From assembly GCA_021292165.1 (NCBI GenBank), contig CM037877.1, positions 105,523,858-105,587,857 of the forward strand: 64,000 bases of DNA, written 5' to 3'. The notes beneath the pieces are model-generated. The model did no database searches. It was given only the letters and a program-made list of their open reading frames with translations, and had not been told where the DNA came from. Shown one piece after another: positions 23,040-33,909 of the stretch. Made by a program: the position numbers and the translations under genes. This DNA is from Shinisaurus crocodilurus (Eukaryota; Chordata; Lepidosauria; Squamata; Shinisauridae). Position 1 is the stretch's first letter, and the number at the start of each line of letters is the position of its first letter.

Positions 23040-25630
23040 CCAGCAGCACATTGCAGATGTACCACATATGCACCTGGAAGTTTGCAAATCACCCAGTAGT
23101 CCATCTCTCACATTGCACAGATGGTGAGGTGAGACTTGCTGAGGTCAATGGGACTGCTCAGGAGTAAATTTGCATAGTTGGGTCTTTCTAGTAAAAGACC
23201 CACAACGGCTGCAAACCATGATACACGTACCTGGGAGTCAGTCCAGTTGAAATCAATGTATAGGATTGCTCTGTAAATGTGGGCTGGTCGTAAAATAGTC
23301 CACATTTAATGTACAGGCTCATGGTGTGACAAGAAGATCATCACTGGTGGCCTTTTTTTTTCACATCATGCATGGCATTGTGGACATCCCCTTCAAAAGT
23401 AAGCACAACCTCTTGATTCTCATGAAGACCTAGGATGGAAGTGGGAGCCTGTTCTTTCAGACTGGACCTGTTGATGTGGATCTCCCCAGCTTCTGTGAGG
23501 AAGGAATCATGGAGGAAAAGCTAGTGTGCGTATCAATATTTGGTAGTGTTCCAATTATTGTTGTTGTTGTTGTTATTATTATTATTTCATTTCTATACTG
23601 CCCAATAGCTGAAGCTCTCTGGGTGATTATAGATGCACATCCTAGAGAGGCAACACCCACTTTGGCCTACAACTCTCATCCACTTTAGCCATCATAGTCA
23701 ATGGTGAGAGATGATGGGGGTTGTAAGCCAAAAGAGCTGGAGGGTCACAAGTTGCCCACACCTGTCCTAGGACATTGGCTACATGCAACTATCCTAGAAT
23801 ATTGACCACATTTGCTCACTCACGTATTTCTGGGAATCTTGGTGATGTTCATCCCAAGCCATTGTATTCCCATGTTTCCCCCGCTGTCATCCAATTCCAA
23901 CCACCAGGTGATTTATTGCATCTTTAAAAAACTTCTCCCTCACTTGCAACTGACTATAGAACTATTGTCTCACCTATAGTGTAGGAGTGGTCCCTGATGT
24001 TGGTGACTGATCGTAATACTCCTATTTCTCCAGCCACAGGGACATCTGTTGGTCTGCTGCCACCATGGTTCTGATTATTTTTAAAAGCAGTGGTGAAACT
24101 GACAAGGCCCACCTGCATACATCTGTCAAAGTGTGTCAGTTTCATGGGGGTTTCTGCACCCTTGCAGCAGATGATAGGGGGAAACAGTTAATCGCCCAGC
24201 CAGATGGGCGATTAGCAAATGTAATAAATAAATAAATATCTATGACTGTGATCTTACAAGCCAGTGCTTGTCCATATGGCCTTTTGAAGGAAAAAGTAAT
24301 CCCCTTGGAGAATCACCAGCAGCAAAAGCTGATGCAGAAAGATGAGGGGAATGTGCCACTGGAGGTACGGAGATTGCTGTTTTCCTCTTTGTATGGGTAC
24401 TAGAAAATGTGCCATCCACCACTGAACAGGTTAGCTGGAAGCAGCCTTTATTAAAGGAGAAACTACATTAATTGGCAGAAAGGGTCTGGGTAAAAGTCTG
24501 ATAAAGTAAAAAAAGGTTCCTCTTGGATTTGCATGATTTTTACAAGGGATCCCCTCAAAATTGCAATGAAACCACAGATCACATTTTTGCCCACAGATTA
24601 CACCAGAGATGTAATGGGTCCTCCAATTTCTGGGACTGCCATGGCACAAAAAGATGGATCTGAGTCATGGATTCCTGTGATTTTTTTAGTTGTGTGATTT
24701 GACAATGATTTTGGTGGCATCCTGCGTAAAAATCAGGTGGATCCGTCCCTCGGATACATGATGGCACCGGAGAACAACAGATGTCTGATTGAATTTGTTA
24801 TGGTGCAGTCTGTGGGAACTTACCGTATGTGATCTGTATTTTGATAGCATTTTTGGTGTGTGTGTGTGTTTGTGTGTGCAGGTGGATTTCTTGTTAAAAA
24901 ATCATGTACATTCAAGAGGATCTGTTTTTATTTTACTAGATCCAGCTTTTACCTGATTCTATAGAATTTGCATTCTTTCTCCCCTCATGTCTGCAGCATA
25001 TTATCTGACCATTCCTTGGGGGTGGGGAAGGAAGGGAGTTTCTGAATGTACTTGCTCCGCCAATGGTGTAAGAAGAACTACTGCCAATTTCCCCCCTCTC
25101 CTCAATGCCTGTTTTTACTGTTTCCCCTTTTGGCTGTGTTGCTCCAGCTAGAGAGTTACTTTTGGTCACTGTCCTGCTCTCTGCCAGCAGTTTCAAGCAA
25201 AATATAAATTCCTATTGCCTCATACTGCTAAAGGAGCAGCACTGACAGAAGAACCGGGCAAATGATTTTATCTTCATGTCAATCTTCTTGAAAGGGATGC
25301 TTAAAAAACCCCGGGGTTTTGTTAAAATAGGAGTATCCTTTGCAAGCCATTACTTTGGCAGTATTATTACTGTTCTGGCTGCAAAATGGGAACATATTAA
25401 AGCGAAACATGCTGAATGGCCATAGGAGCGCATTTGTGCCTTCTGAACGGCCTTATTTGGAAGGAACCAATGAATTCCAATGGGCATTTGCCATCATTCT
25501 TTTCAATACAACCCTGTAAAGTGTGTGATTCTAGCAAGGCTCGATCAAATCCGAACAAGGGTATTATAACGGAAACACCATTAAAACCTTATGAAGGAAG
25601 GAGAGAATCCTGCAGGGTAGGAAGAGACAA
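23040..25630. other. Mostly unique intron
   Basis: Contains LINE tail fragments at 23545-23640 and 24180-24238, a decayed type I palindrome near 23125-23270 and MER-like ACAACTC(T/C)CATC fragments at 23650-23720. The stretch 25260-25610 looks unique and balanced. No gene is supported. Confidence 0.4.
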
Positions 25631-26644
25631 AATTAACCGGTAAGCTGCCACCCTGCCCAATTCATCCACTCCAGCCTGAGGAGAGGGAGCCTGAAGCCTA
25701 GTCCCAGATATACCTGGGGTGGCCGGAATAAGGGTTTAAGCAGCCACCCTCTATTCCAGACTCCCCAACCTGAAACAATACAGGGTAGCAAGACTATGCA
25801 GCCCTGAGACACTGAACTTAGCACTGTGTTTACCCAGAAGAAACACACCCAACTTTAAGGGGCTAAAAGGAAAGTTTTTAAAGGGGATTTACAAGGAAAA
25901 GGGGAAAGGAAAACAGGGGGAAGAGAAAGGCAACAAAAGCAAAACAAAACAAACAAAACGTGATACAGAACCTTTAGCACAACCTTTACCCCAAGCAAAA
26001 CAATAAAAACCTAACTAAACTACCCTATACACATTTCCAGAGTAACGGGTCCCCCAAAGGGCAGTGTTCCAGTCAGGGTCCACAGGCTGCAGTGTAAGGT
26101 CTGGCTGGCATCAACAAAGGGAGACCATCCCTCCTTGCCCTGTTTTATCCCCCCTCCCTTCATGGCCACTCTCATTAGATTTTCTTTAGCCAGTCAGGAC
26201 TTAGCCCACCCTCACCCTCTCAAGGAGGGGGAATCTTCTCCCCAAACTTCCAGCTGTAAGGCATCAATGCCAAGAGGTGTTGTGCCCTTGGATGCCAGTC
26301 AGCCTAGCGCAGATCAGATAACCAGGTTGCGCAAATCGTCAAGGCGTTCACAGGCCAGACTCTCAGCAGAGGCCCAAAGAAGGGGAATAATGCACAGGCC
26401 AGTTAACCTGTGCGAGCCCAGCCGTGGCACATCTTCACAAACCTCAAGGCCGGTTTATCCTGTGTTAGGCGAACAAATCCTGCCAGTATTTCCTCATAGG
26501 AGTTTTTGGGGAATGCAACAAACGCAGCGCAACAACTGCCACCACCACCAGCCAACCCAGCAGGCTGTACTGAGGGAGATGAGAGGGGGAAGCAGGGCCA
26601 TTCCATCAGCTCTGCTGATAGACTTCCCTCCCCATACCTTTTTC
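25631..26644 (+). other. Unclassified, retroposon-like block with an accidental 221-codon frame
   Basis: An A-rich, primer-like stretch (25850-26030, AAACAAAACAAAC) is followed by GC-rich sequence. The open frame 26135-26800 has no domain I recognise and runs into a retroposon tail, so it is not called as a gene. It may be part of an LTR or composite retroposon. Confidence 0.35.
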
Positions 26645-27069
26645 CTTGCGTGTCATGTCTTTTTTTTAGATTATATGCTTGCGGGCAGGGACTGTCTTGT
26701 TTTACTGGTGGAAGCTACTCTGGGAGCCTTTTTGGCTAAGGAGCAGGACAAAAATGCTTTAAATGAACAACCAACCAACCAAATGACATTTTCAGCATGA
26801 TTCTCTGTATGTTTACCTGGAAGCAAACTTTGCTGAGTTCAGTGGTATTTCATCTCCAGCAGGTGTGCACACATTTTTATTTACAAGCTGGTAAAACCTT
26901 TTCAAAGCTAAAAAAGAGGAAATAAAGGGGGGAATTCAGACTTTTGCCCCTCAGTGTTGACACTTGGTGATTTCAATTTGATCTGTATTTCTGATCAGAA
27001 ATGGGATATGGTAGTCCAAAAATCCTGAATATGCTTTCTCAGGAATCACTAGGAGTTCTGTATCATCTG

Positions 27070-27400
27070 AACTGCAAGTATTTGTTTATTTATTGCATTT
27101 TATGCTGATTTCCCCACCCCCACCCCAAAGAGCTTAGGACGGCGGATGTGGTTCTCCCAACACTTTTGTGCTCACAACAACCCTGTGAGGTAGGCATGCC
27201 TGAGAATGAGAGAGTGACTGGACCTAGATCACTTACAGCATAATCCTCTATATGTCTACTGTGCCTCATTGAGTTCAATGGAGCTTACTCACAGGTAAGC
27301 GTGTACAGGATTGCAGCCTTAGTGAGATTCCTGGTAGGGCAGGTATTTAAACCCAGTTCTTCCCAGTCAGAGTCTAACACACTGTCCACTACACCAGCCT
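27070..27400 (-). repeat. tRNA-derived SINE split by a palindromic repeat
   Basis: The minus strand starts TGGTGTAGTGGACAGTGTG with a B box-like GGGTTTAAATACC (27335-27400). It is interrupted by a palindromic repeat at 27236-27322, and resumes with AGTGATCTAGGTCC, CCTACCTCACAGGGTTGTTG and a T/A-rich tail. Older and more diverged than the other copies. Confidence 0.7.
27236..27322. repeat. Palindromic short repeat, type I
   Basis: TAATCCTCTATATGTCTACT, CATTGAGTTCAATGGAGCTT and TGTACAGGATTGCAGCC. It interrupts a SINE, showing that these palindromes are mobile. Confidence 0.75.
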
Positions 27401-28485
27401 TCCCCAATGTGCTGCCCTTCAGAAATTTTGAACTACAAATCCCATCATCCCCAGCCAGTATTACACTATTACATTCTTGTACCACACCATGATATTCCTC
27501 CTTCTCTGGTACTTCAGAGTTTTCCTTGCATACTTCCAAAATCATATTTATAAACAATGCATAAAAGCAAATACAAGTCCTTTTTATCAAAGGTGTGATA
27601 CGGCAATTTGAAAATATTTACTTTTTAATCATTCTGACGTTATTTTCCTATATTAAGCATGTTTTTTTCTAAATCTGTTCCTTTTTAGTCTACTGAATCT
27701 CTGTCTATAAGCATCTGCATTTTGTAGTGCCACTTTAATTTTAACTTTGATTAGTCGTTTTATCACCTGGAATTTGGAGAGCTAATTAGGGCTGTATATG
27801 TTACACAATGTCCTACCTAGCTTTGCACAATATTCTATAAAACAAATTCTCTCTCTCTTTTTCCAGCTAATAATTTTATGATGTGTTGAATCAAATTTCA
27901 TACTAACTAATAAGTTCAGCCGTGCATATGATTTGTTAAAGGGCATATGCCAGTTGAGTGCAGCATGAATTTGCTGTACATTGATATTCCAAATATGTTT
28001 CTAGCTCACGCACTCAAAAACAAGAGCAACGTGTGCAACAGTTTGCCATAAGTGGCACTGCTGACTACTCTCAGATCTGGCATGTGGCAAAATGAGTCCA
28101 CACTCCATTTGACGAAAGGGGAGTTCCGCAAAGATGGAAAGGAGAAGATTCATTCGTACAGTATTCATTTCTGCTGAGTAGTTTGGGCTATAGCGATACC
28201 TATCGGTTCTCTGAAGACTCCTCAAGGCCTATGTAGAAACAAAGTAGTTGTTCAAACGGAAGCTGTATGGCCTGTACCTTTCTCTACTAATCATTCTCTA
28301 CTAATCAATCTTGGAAAGGTAAGAGGCTGTTTAATGGACATCTATGACTGAGATTTGAACATCGAGCATGGCCTGAAATAATCAGATGGTTTACACAGTG
28401 AAAGCTGTCATGTAAATCTTCCTGTAAAAGCAATGACCGTGCCCTTTCGCTTTCAACATGAGGGGGAAATACCCTTAGAAAATAA
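27401..28485. other. No gene recognised
   Basis: A MER-like ACTACAAATCCCATCATCCC fragment lies at 27431-27455. The rest (27540-28480) is AT-rich with no supported feature. Confidence 0.4.
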
Positions 28486-28640
28486 CAGGGCCAGCCCTAT
28501 AATACGCCAAAGTGAAGCGCTTGCCTCAGGCGGCAGATGATTGGGGCAGCGGCATGCAGACACCCCTTCCTTTCTGAGCCGCAGCTCAGCTGTTGATCTC
28601 TAGCTGGAAGGGGGAAGGAAGCAGGAAGAACACAGTGCTG
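28486..28640. mobile_element. Left end of a hAT-like element
   Basis: Begins CAGGGCCAGCCCTATAATAC and continues with GCCTCAGGCGGCAGATGA, typical of a widespread hAT-type terminus in vertebrates. The right end is not found, so it is truncated or interrupted. Confidence 0.5.
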
Positions 28641-29334
28641 GGACAGTTAAAGAAGAATGTTATAGATATAGGGAATCAATTATTAGACTATGTATTAATA
28701 AAGGGGAAGGGGAGTATGCCTTGTCAGGATATGTTATATTTTTGGAATGTGGAATTTAATTGATTAAGGGGATGGATGTATATTAGTTGGTCCCTAGGCG
28801 GGTGTGTGTGTGTGCACTTCTGCCAGTGTAGGCTGCTGCCCTGCTCTCTCCTTCCAGTTGGTCTGGAAGGGGAGGAAGAAGGGTGGGGGCTGATGATGCT
28901 CGCTGGCAGCAAAAGGAGAGAGCTGAGCTGTGTGGTGCACTTGCCCGCTTGCTGGCCTTCCTGCCCGCCCACCTGTGGACCATGGCAGGGGGCATCCTGG
29001 TTGGTGACTTGCTCGCTCTCTCGCTGACCTGCTCACCCACAGCAGTGAGACCAACAGGAGTGGTGGATGGGCTGGCAGCAGGAGCAGTGGTGGAAATGAC
29101 ACACCTTTCCCCCATCTTGCGCTGGCTGCTGGGTGGCGTTGGAAAGGGCGGCGGCAGCAGCAGCAGCAGCAGGGGCTCTGCTTGAAGTACGTGCCCAGGC
29201 CCTTACTGAGGCAGCAGGGTCCCGGCACAACAAGGAGGGAGCGGCTTATGTGAGTTTGTTTGTGTAGATGATGGCTGAATGGGAAGCATGTTTGTGTGTA
29301 TATGGATGGATGGGGAGCATGATGTGTACATGGA

Positions 29335-29336
<2 letters not shown>

Positions 29337-29367
<31 letters not shown>

Positions 29368-29368
29368 T

Positions 29369-29402
<34 letters not shown>
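29337..29402. repeat. Self-complementary (TG)n-GAGTGA-(CA)n microsatellite
   Basis: About fourteen TG units, six spacer bases and about fifteen CA units form an almost perfect inverted repeat. Confidence 0.95.
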
Positions 29403-29403
<1 letters not shown>

Positions 29404-29544
29404 AGAATGAGGGTGCACACAGCAGGAGTGCAGAACATCCAGCCCATGGAGGCTCTGCACCTGGCTCTCAGAGGCTTGCACCACCTCCATGGGCCTTGCC
29501 CCCTCTGCCCCACTAGCCCCGCCCTCTCCACAAGTCCCATCCCA

Positions 29545-30041
29545 TGTTGGAGTATGCGATGAGAAGATGTCAACTCTGCAGTGAAGGTTTTCAGCTTGGC
29601 TGCCCAGTAAAGGGTTAACATGGAGTGTTATAGTCTAATTAAAGGGCAAAGGCAGAGACCAAGCTTCTCTGAGAAGTCCGGGGGCAGGGTTCAGTGGAGC
29701 AAACCACTTGATTGAATCAGGGGAGGGAATGCTGGATGTTGCCTAGCAACAAGTTAGACATTCCATCCCCTATCTCCCTGATGGGTTCGGATGTTCCTAC
29801 AGTTAACAGATTTAACTGACACTTTGCTTGGTTTTAAGCAAGGTATTGACCTGTGTTTTCTTTTCCTCACAGAATAAGTAACATTTAAGAAACTGCACTT
29901 TAAAAGTCTGTAACAGTCAAGCTTGTAGTACCTGAGAAATCATGTTACTTCTGTCATTTACTTTCAAAGCATCTACTTTAGAAACAAGCCTGTGTGTGTT
30001 TGTTGAGTGAACTCTGCTTCTGCTACTGTGCTCTGCCATCA
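29545..30041 (+). mobile_element. Solo LTR (copy 1)
   Basis: 497 bp from TGTTGGAGTATG to CTCTGCCATCA. It matches the copy at 46425-46898 along its length, including the TTGATTGAATC, AGAAACTGCACT and TTTAGAAA(A)CAAG words. A possible AATAAG polyadenylation signal lies at 29873. No clean target duplication remains, so this copy may be older or its flank may have changed. Confidence 0.8.
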
Positions 30042-30511
30042 CCATTCTGCCCCTACTAGGAGTTGCAGAGGATTAGGGGAGAGGAAAAGCCCACATGCAG
30101 TGAAATTGGGGTGGAGCCAGCCATGTCCCCATCACTTCTTCATTGGCAGAGTGAAGGGGATGCAGCCAGCTTGGCTTCATCTGCCTTGCTTCCTTCCCCC
30201 ATTGGATTAGTTGCACATGGGACTTCCCTGATAGGAAAGCCCATGTGCAGCAAAACCTGCACCCTGGCTGAGCACCATATAACAGAGCCACCTGGCACTT
30301 TGACCAGGGAGCAAATGATGACAGGTGGGCATAGCCATGCCCCATGCTGGCAGTGGGTGTGGTCATGCCTACTGATGTCAGAGGCATGGGCATGCCCACC
30401 TGATGTCATATGGCCCATGGAGGGTTGGGTGGGTGTGGGGGTCAATCACCCCCCAGCCCTATTTTGCTCTGTACCCTTGGTATAAGGGAGGGAAGGAAGT
30501 AAGGAGGCTGT

Positions 30512-30512
<1 letters not shown>

Positions 30513-30551
<39 letters not shown>
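30513..30551. repeat. (CA)n microsatellite
   Basis: About twenty CA units at the point where the L1 reverse transcriptase homology stops. Confidence 0.95.
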
Positions 30552-30553
<2 letters not shown>

Positions 30554-30961
30554 CTTTATACTTGCAGAGGTTTCCCTTTCTTTTAATATTAAGACTATTT
30601 TAGTCTGATTCCAGCTTTTGGGAATTACTGAATTCACTATACAATAATTAAAGAGGTCTTTTAATATAGGAATTAATTATTGTGCAAAATGTTGATAAAA
30701 TTCAGACCCTATTCCATCATGTCTGGTGCTTTATTTTTTCTTAGCTGCCATATATATCTTCATCTGTGAATAGTGTATTTAGATGTTTATTGTCCTATTG
30801 AGTAAGTTGAGGTATTTGACAGTTATTCAAGTAGGCCAAAATATCATCCTTCTTTGGGTGACCTGTTTCATATAATGATCTGCAATATTATATTTAAAAA
30901 AATATTTTGCACCTTCCATATTCTTGGTTACCTGACCTGATACCTTTATAACTAACTTATC

Positions 30962-31053
30962 AGTGCGATCCTATATGTGTCTACTTAGAAGTAAGCCCCA
31001 TTGAGTTCAATACATCTTACTCCCAGGTAAGCGTGTATAGGATTGCAGCCTAA
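30962..31053. repeat. Palindromic short repeat, type I
   Basis: GTGCGATCCTATATGTGTCT, AAGTAAGCCCCATTGAGTTC and GTATAGGATTGCAGCCTAA, inserted in the L1 remnant. Confidence 0.8.
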
Positions 31054-31604
31054 AGGCATTATATTTATTTTTCCTGACATCTGGTCAGCTTTCATGCTAA
31101 CAGTTTATCTTGTTTAGCTCTTTTCTCCCTTAAAAAGGCCAGCGCTTCCTGAGCAAGGCATGTCTCTACTAGGTCAGTGTTCTTCCTTGCTACTAAAATT
31201 TCTTCAAACATATCAGGCAAATGATATGATCTGGTGTAGGCTCTGAGACTAACCACATATTTTATTACATAGGTCAGGAACCCTTGGTCTAATTTCATGG
31301 AGGCTCTTGGTATAGCGATATGGTTGTCATAGAGGGAGATGTGGGTCTCGCTCTATCACACACAGAGCCAGATAATCCTGCAATCTTTCAAACTCTACCC
31401 ACTTCGGGTTCTGGTCCATTGACTACAAGCATGCAGGCCCCAACAGATTACCCACAAGGAAATGTGGACCTTGACAGAAAACAGATTACCCTTCCCTGCT
31501 TTATTAGGTCCTTTCTTCTTTTTAAAAAATCCCTTTAATACTAATACATTAAATCCTGTCATATCCCATAAAAGCATGCAAATAAATATGTGTGTTTGTC
31601 TGTG

Positions 31605-31608
<4 letters not shown>

Positions 31609-31636
<28 letters not shown>
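31609..31636. repeat. (CA)n microsatellite
   Basis: About fourteen CA units followed by GAGAGA, inside the L1 remnant and just outside the hAT-like element. Confidence 0.95.
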
Positions 31637-31639
<3 letters not shown>

Positions 31640-32047
31640 AGAGAGAAAATGAGAATATAAAAGCATATATGGGATGTGCACTGAATCTGCCCAAAGCCTG
31701 AGCTGAATTGGGCCAGACAATTTCTGGTTCTTTCTGAGCTGAAGTGGTCCTCCCTCCGATGTGATCAGAACCCAAGCTGGACCCTGCACAATGCTTTGTT
31801 CGTAGTCCAGCTTCAGAAAGTCTGACAGCATGTCTTAAAAAATAGCACCTTTTGCTTGCTTTTTCTAAAAGCAGATTTGGGGGCAGTAGGGAATGAGTGA
31901 GTAGGGTTGAGTGACTGACAGGTCCAGCTTCTAATCTAGAGCATGTTTTACCAGGGGATTCAATCCCTGTGCTTTGGGGGAGGGCAAGGATGGGACCCTG
32001 AGAAGACCGTTTTCCCAGTGTTATCAGGCTTCACTATGAAGAAAGCC

Positions 32048-32168
32048 TTAGGGGACAATCCTATGCATATTTAACACTGAAAAAAAAGGTCTACAATTCC
32101 CAGCATGCCCCAGCCAGTAGTTGTAGGCTTTTTTTCTGTCTAAACATGCATAGGATTGCACTTTTAAT
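32048..32168. repeat. Palindromic short repeat, type II
   Basis: ACAATCCTATGCATATTTAA, CTACAATTCCCAGCATGCCC and CTAAACATGCATAGGATTGC. It contains an exact-looking ZNF143/SBS core word and lies in the hAT-like host of the retrotransposon. Confidence 0.8.
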
Positions 32169-33060
32169 CTGGTTATGAGTCATTATAACTCCCTAGCCCC
32201 TTCACCTATCCTTCTGAAACTTCACAGGTTTCTTATCTGGAGACACCTCTATGAGGTGTGCTGTTTTCATATAAATTGCCCCAAAAAACACAGGGTAGGG
32301 AAGGTGAAGATCACTCACCCACCCACACCAATATGAGTACTCCCCTTCCATGTAAACCACTGCACCTATCCTCCTGAAACTTTGTAGTTTTCTTACCTCT
32401 ATACATGGTCCACAAAGAACATAGGGGGATAAGTGTACTATTTTTGGGATACCCTCAAAATGTGAAGGCTGTTTTTGTACAAAACGCCCTGCACCTATTC
32501 ATCTGAAACTTGACAGGTTTATCCCCCTCAGAAGATGCAACTATCTCTACAAATTTTATACAATTCTGTTAAGAAATAAAAACAATATCAGCAGTTCCCT
32601 TTAAAATCAAAATCAAAATGTAAAAGTGTGTAGCACCCCTCCCCCCCATATTGTTTTGGATCTTTGGGAGGCATAATCTCCTCCAAAAGAGCTACTATGC
32701 ATGCAACTATCAACCCCTTCTGATAAAAAGAACAAAAAAGATTATAGCTTAATGTGGAGAAAGCCAACCTAAAGCCTCTTTCTGACACACACACACTCAC
32801 CAAGGAGGGGGGAAGGAGACCCAGGGGGGAGAGACAGCCAGTCTCCACAGAGACCAACGGGGACAAACAACATCTGCATAGAATCACCCCAGGGGGGAAG
32901 GCAGGAAGCATCCCCAGGTTCGTCAATGCTCTCGTATATCAGCCCCATCTACATAAGACTTGAATACCTTGCCAGAGCAGACATTTCGGCACCCATAAGA
33001 AAGGGCCATTCAACACCACAGGATGGGACCATTAAGCAGGTGGCTTCAAAGGGACCCCAC

Positions 33061-33208
33061 CCACCTGAGGAGGGTGGCAACCCACCTGATTGGCCGCCCA
33101 CCTGAGGAGGGTGGCAACCCACCTGATTGGCCGCCCACCTGAGGAGGGTGGCAACCCACCTGATTGGCCGCCCACCTGAGGAGGGTGGCAACCCACCTGA
33201 TTGGCCAC
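33061..33208 (+). repeat. 37-bp tandem repeat in 5' LTR, four copies
   Basis: Units start at 33061, 33098, 33135 and 33172 with the word CCACCTGAGGAGGGTGGCAA. They are essentially identical, indicating recent expansion or homogenisation. They lie about 40 bp upstream of the TATA box, where enhancer repeats often sit in LTRs. Confidence 0.95.
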
Positions 33209-33248
33209 CCACCTGATTGCAGAGGGAGGGGCTACCTGAAACCCAAGG

Positions 33249-33255
33249 TATAAAA
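33249..33255 (+). promoter_or_regulatory. LTR TATA box
   Basis: TATAAAA in the 5' LTR; the 3' LTR has the same box at 38932-38938. It follows the 37-bp repeats and precedes the likely R region, so it is the probable element promoter. Confidence 0.7.
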
Positions 33256-33671
33256 CACCCTGCGCAAGGGAACTGAGTTGTTGGACCTGATCAGCAATCT
33301 TGCCCCATGCTTGGGGTAAGGGAACGAAGGGATCGGCAACCCCGGGTAGTGCTCCAGCTAGCTGAAATCACTGGCTGCTTGGGTTGACCGGACCCCCGGG
33401 AAACCAAGCTGAAATCACTGGCCGCTTGGGTTGACCGGACCCCCGGGCAACCAAGCTGAAATCACTCACAAGCCGCTGGGTAGACCGGACCTCCGCCGGG
33501 AACCCAGCTAGCAGCATGCAGTTGACCGGGCCTCTGCTGGAGCCCGAGCTGAACTAACTAGCTGAGAGCCCTGAAATCACGGTGTCCTTGAGACTTCTTG
33601 CTTGCTACTTTGTGCTGTACTGATAAGCTGTATTGCTGGCGTGTGTCTGGGTTTGTGAAGGTCATTTTGTA

Positions 33672-33677
33672 AATAAA
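33672..33677 (+). promoter_or_regulatory. LTR polyadenylation signal
   Basis: AATAAA in the 5' LTR, repeated at 39407-39412 in the 3' LTR, followed by T-rich sequence. The 3' LTR copy would be the functional one. Confidence 0.6.
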
Positions 33678-33834
33678 CTTGTTTTATAAAAGATACTTTT
33701 GTGGCTATAAGTTATCCCTTTGTTCTAGGCTAAGGGTGATAGTCGCTGGGGGACCTCGGAGAAGGCCCGCCCCAGGACTCGCTACCCCCTTAGTATTGAA
33801 CCCGCGCAGAAGACCAGGTTGGCGGTCTTCCACT

Positions 33835-33852
33835 TGGTGGCAGCGGTGGGAT
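33835..33852 (+). other. Primer binding site, tRNA-Leu type
   Basis: TGGTGGCAGCGGTGGGAT starts immediately after the 5' LTR. Its complement ends CCACCGCTGCCACCA, matching the 3' end of vertebrate tRNA-Leu (AAG/TAG class) plus CCA as I recall it. It would prime minus-strand DNA synthesis. Confidence 0.8.
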
Positions 33853-33909
33853 AACTTATTAGCCCAGAATATCTCCCAGACCCAAAGTAGCAAGAGCCTA
33901 AGGATCACC

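Larger units (their letters stand above)
30556..31662 (-). pseudogene. L1-type LINE remnant, ORF2 middle and start of RT
   Basis: Minus-strand translation contains a degraded KAPGHDG...EFYQHF segment and IPKSWNQTKIVLILKE, which match the start of an L1-clade reverse transcriptase. It continues the copy at 39725-40450. A palindromic short repeat (30962-31053) and a (CA)n run (31609-31636) interrupt it, and RT is cut off at another (CA)n run at 30513-30551. Confidence 0.75.
32753..33834 (+). repeat. 5' LTR of the Gmr1-like element
   Basis: 1082 bp, beginning TGTGGA and ending CCACT directly before the primer site. It contains four copies of a 37-bp tandem unit, a TATAAAA box, a series of about 47-bp imperfect repeats (33355-33510) and an AATAAA signal. 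The non-canonical CT end is chosen because it gives a perfect 5-bp target duplication and an immediately adjacent primer site. Confidence 0.9.

Noticed and set aside
26135..26800. 221-codon plus-strand frame
   Set aside because: No domain, no splice or promoter context, and it runs into a retroposon tail (26645-26770). Probably chance in GC-rich repeat sequence.
28794..29621. 275-codon minus-strand frame
   Set aside because: It is rich in Cys/His/Thr from the TG/CA microsatellite and in Pro/Ser/Ala from GC-rich sequence, overlaps several other long frames on both strands, has no recognisable domain and overlaps the solo LTR start.
33061..33208. Direct repeats resembling a CRISPR array
   Set aside because: The units are contiguous 37-bp repeats with no variable spacers, lie within an LTR and the genome is vertebrate.
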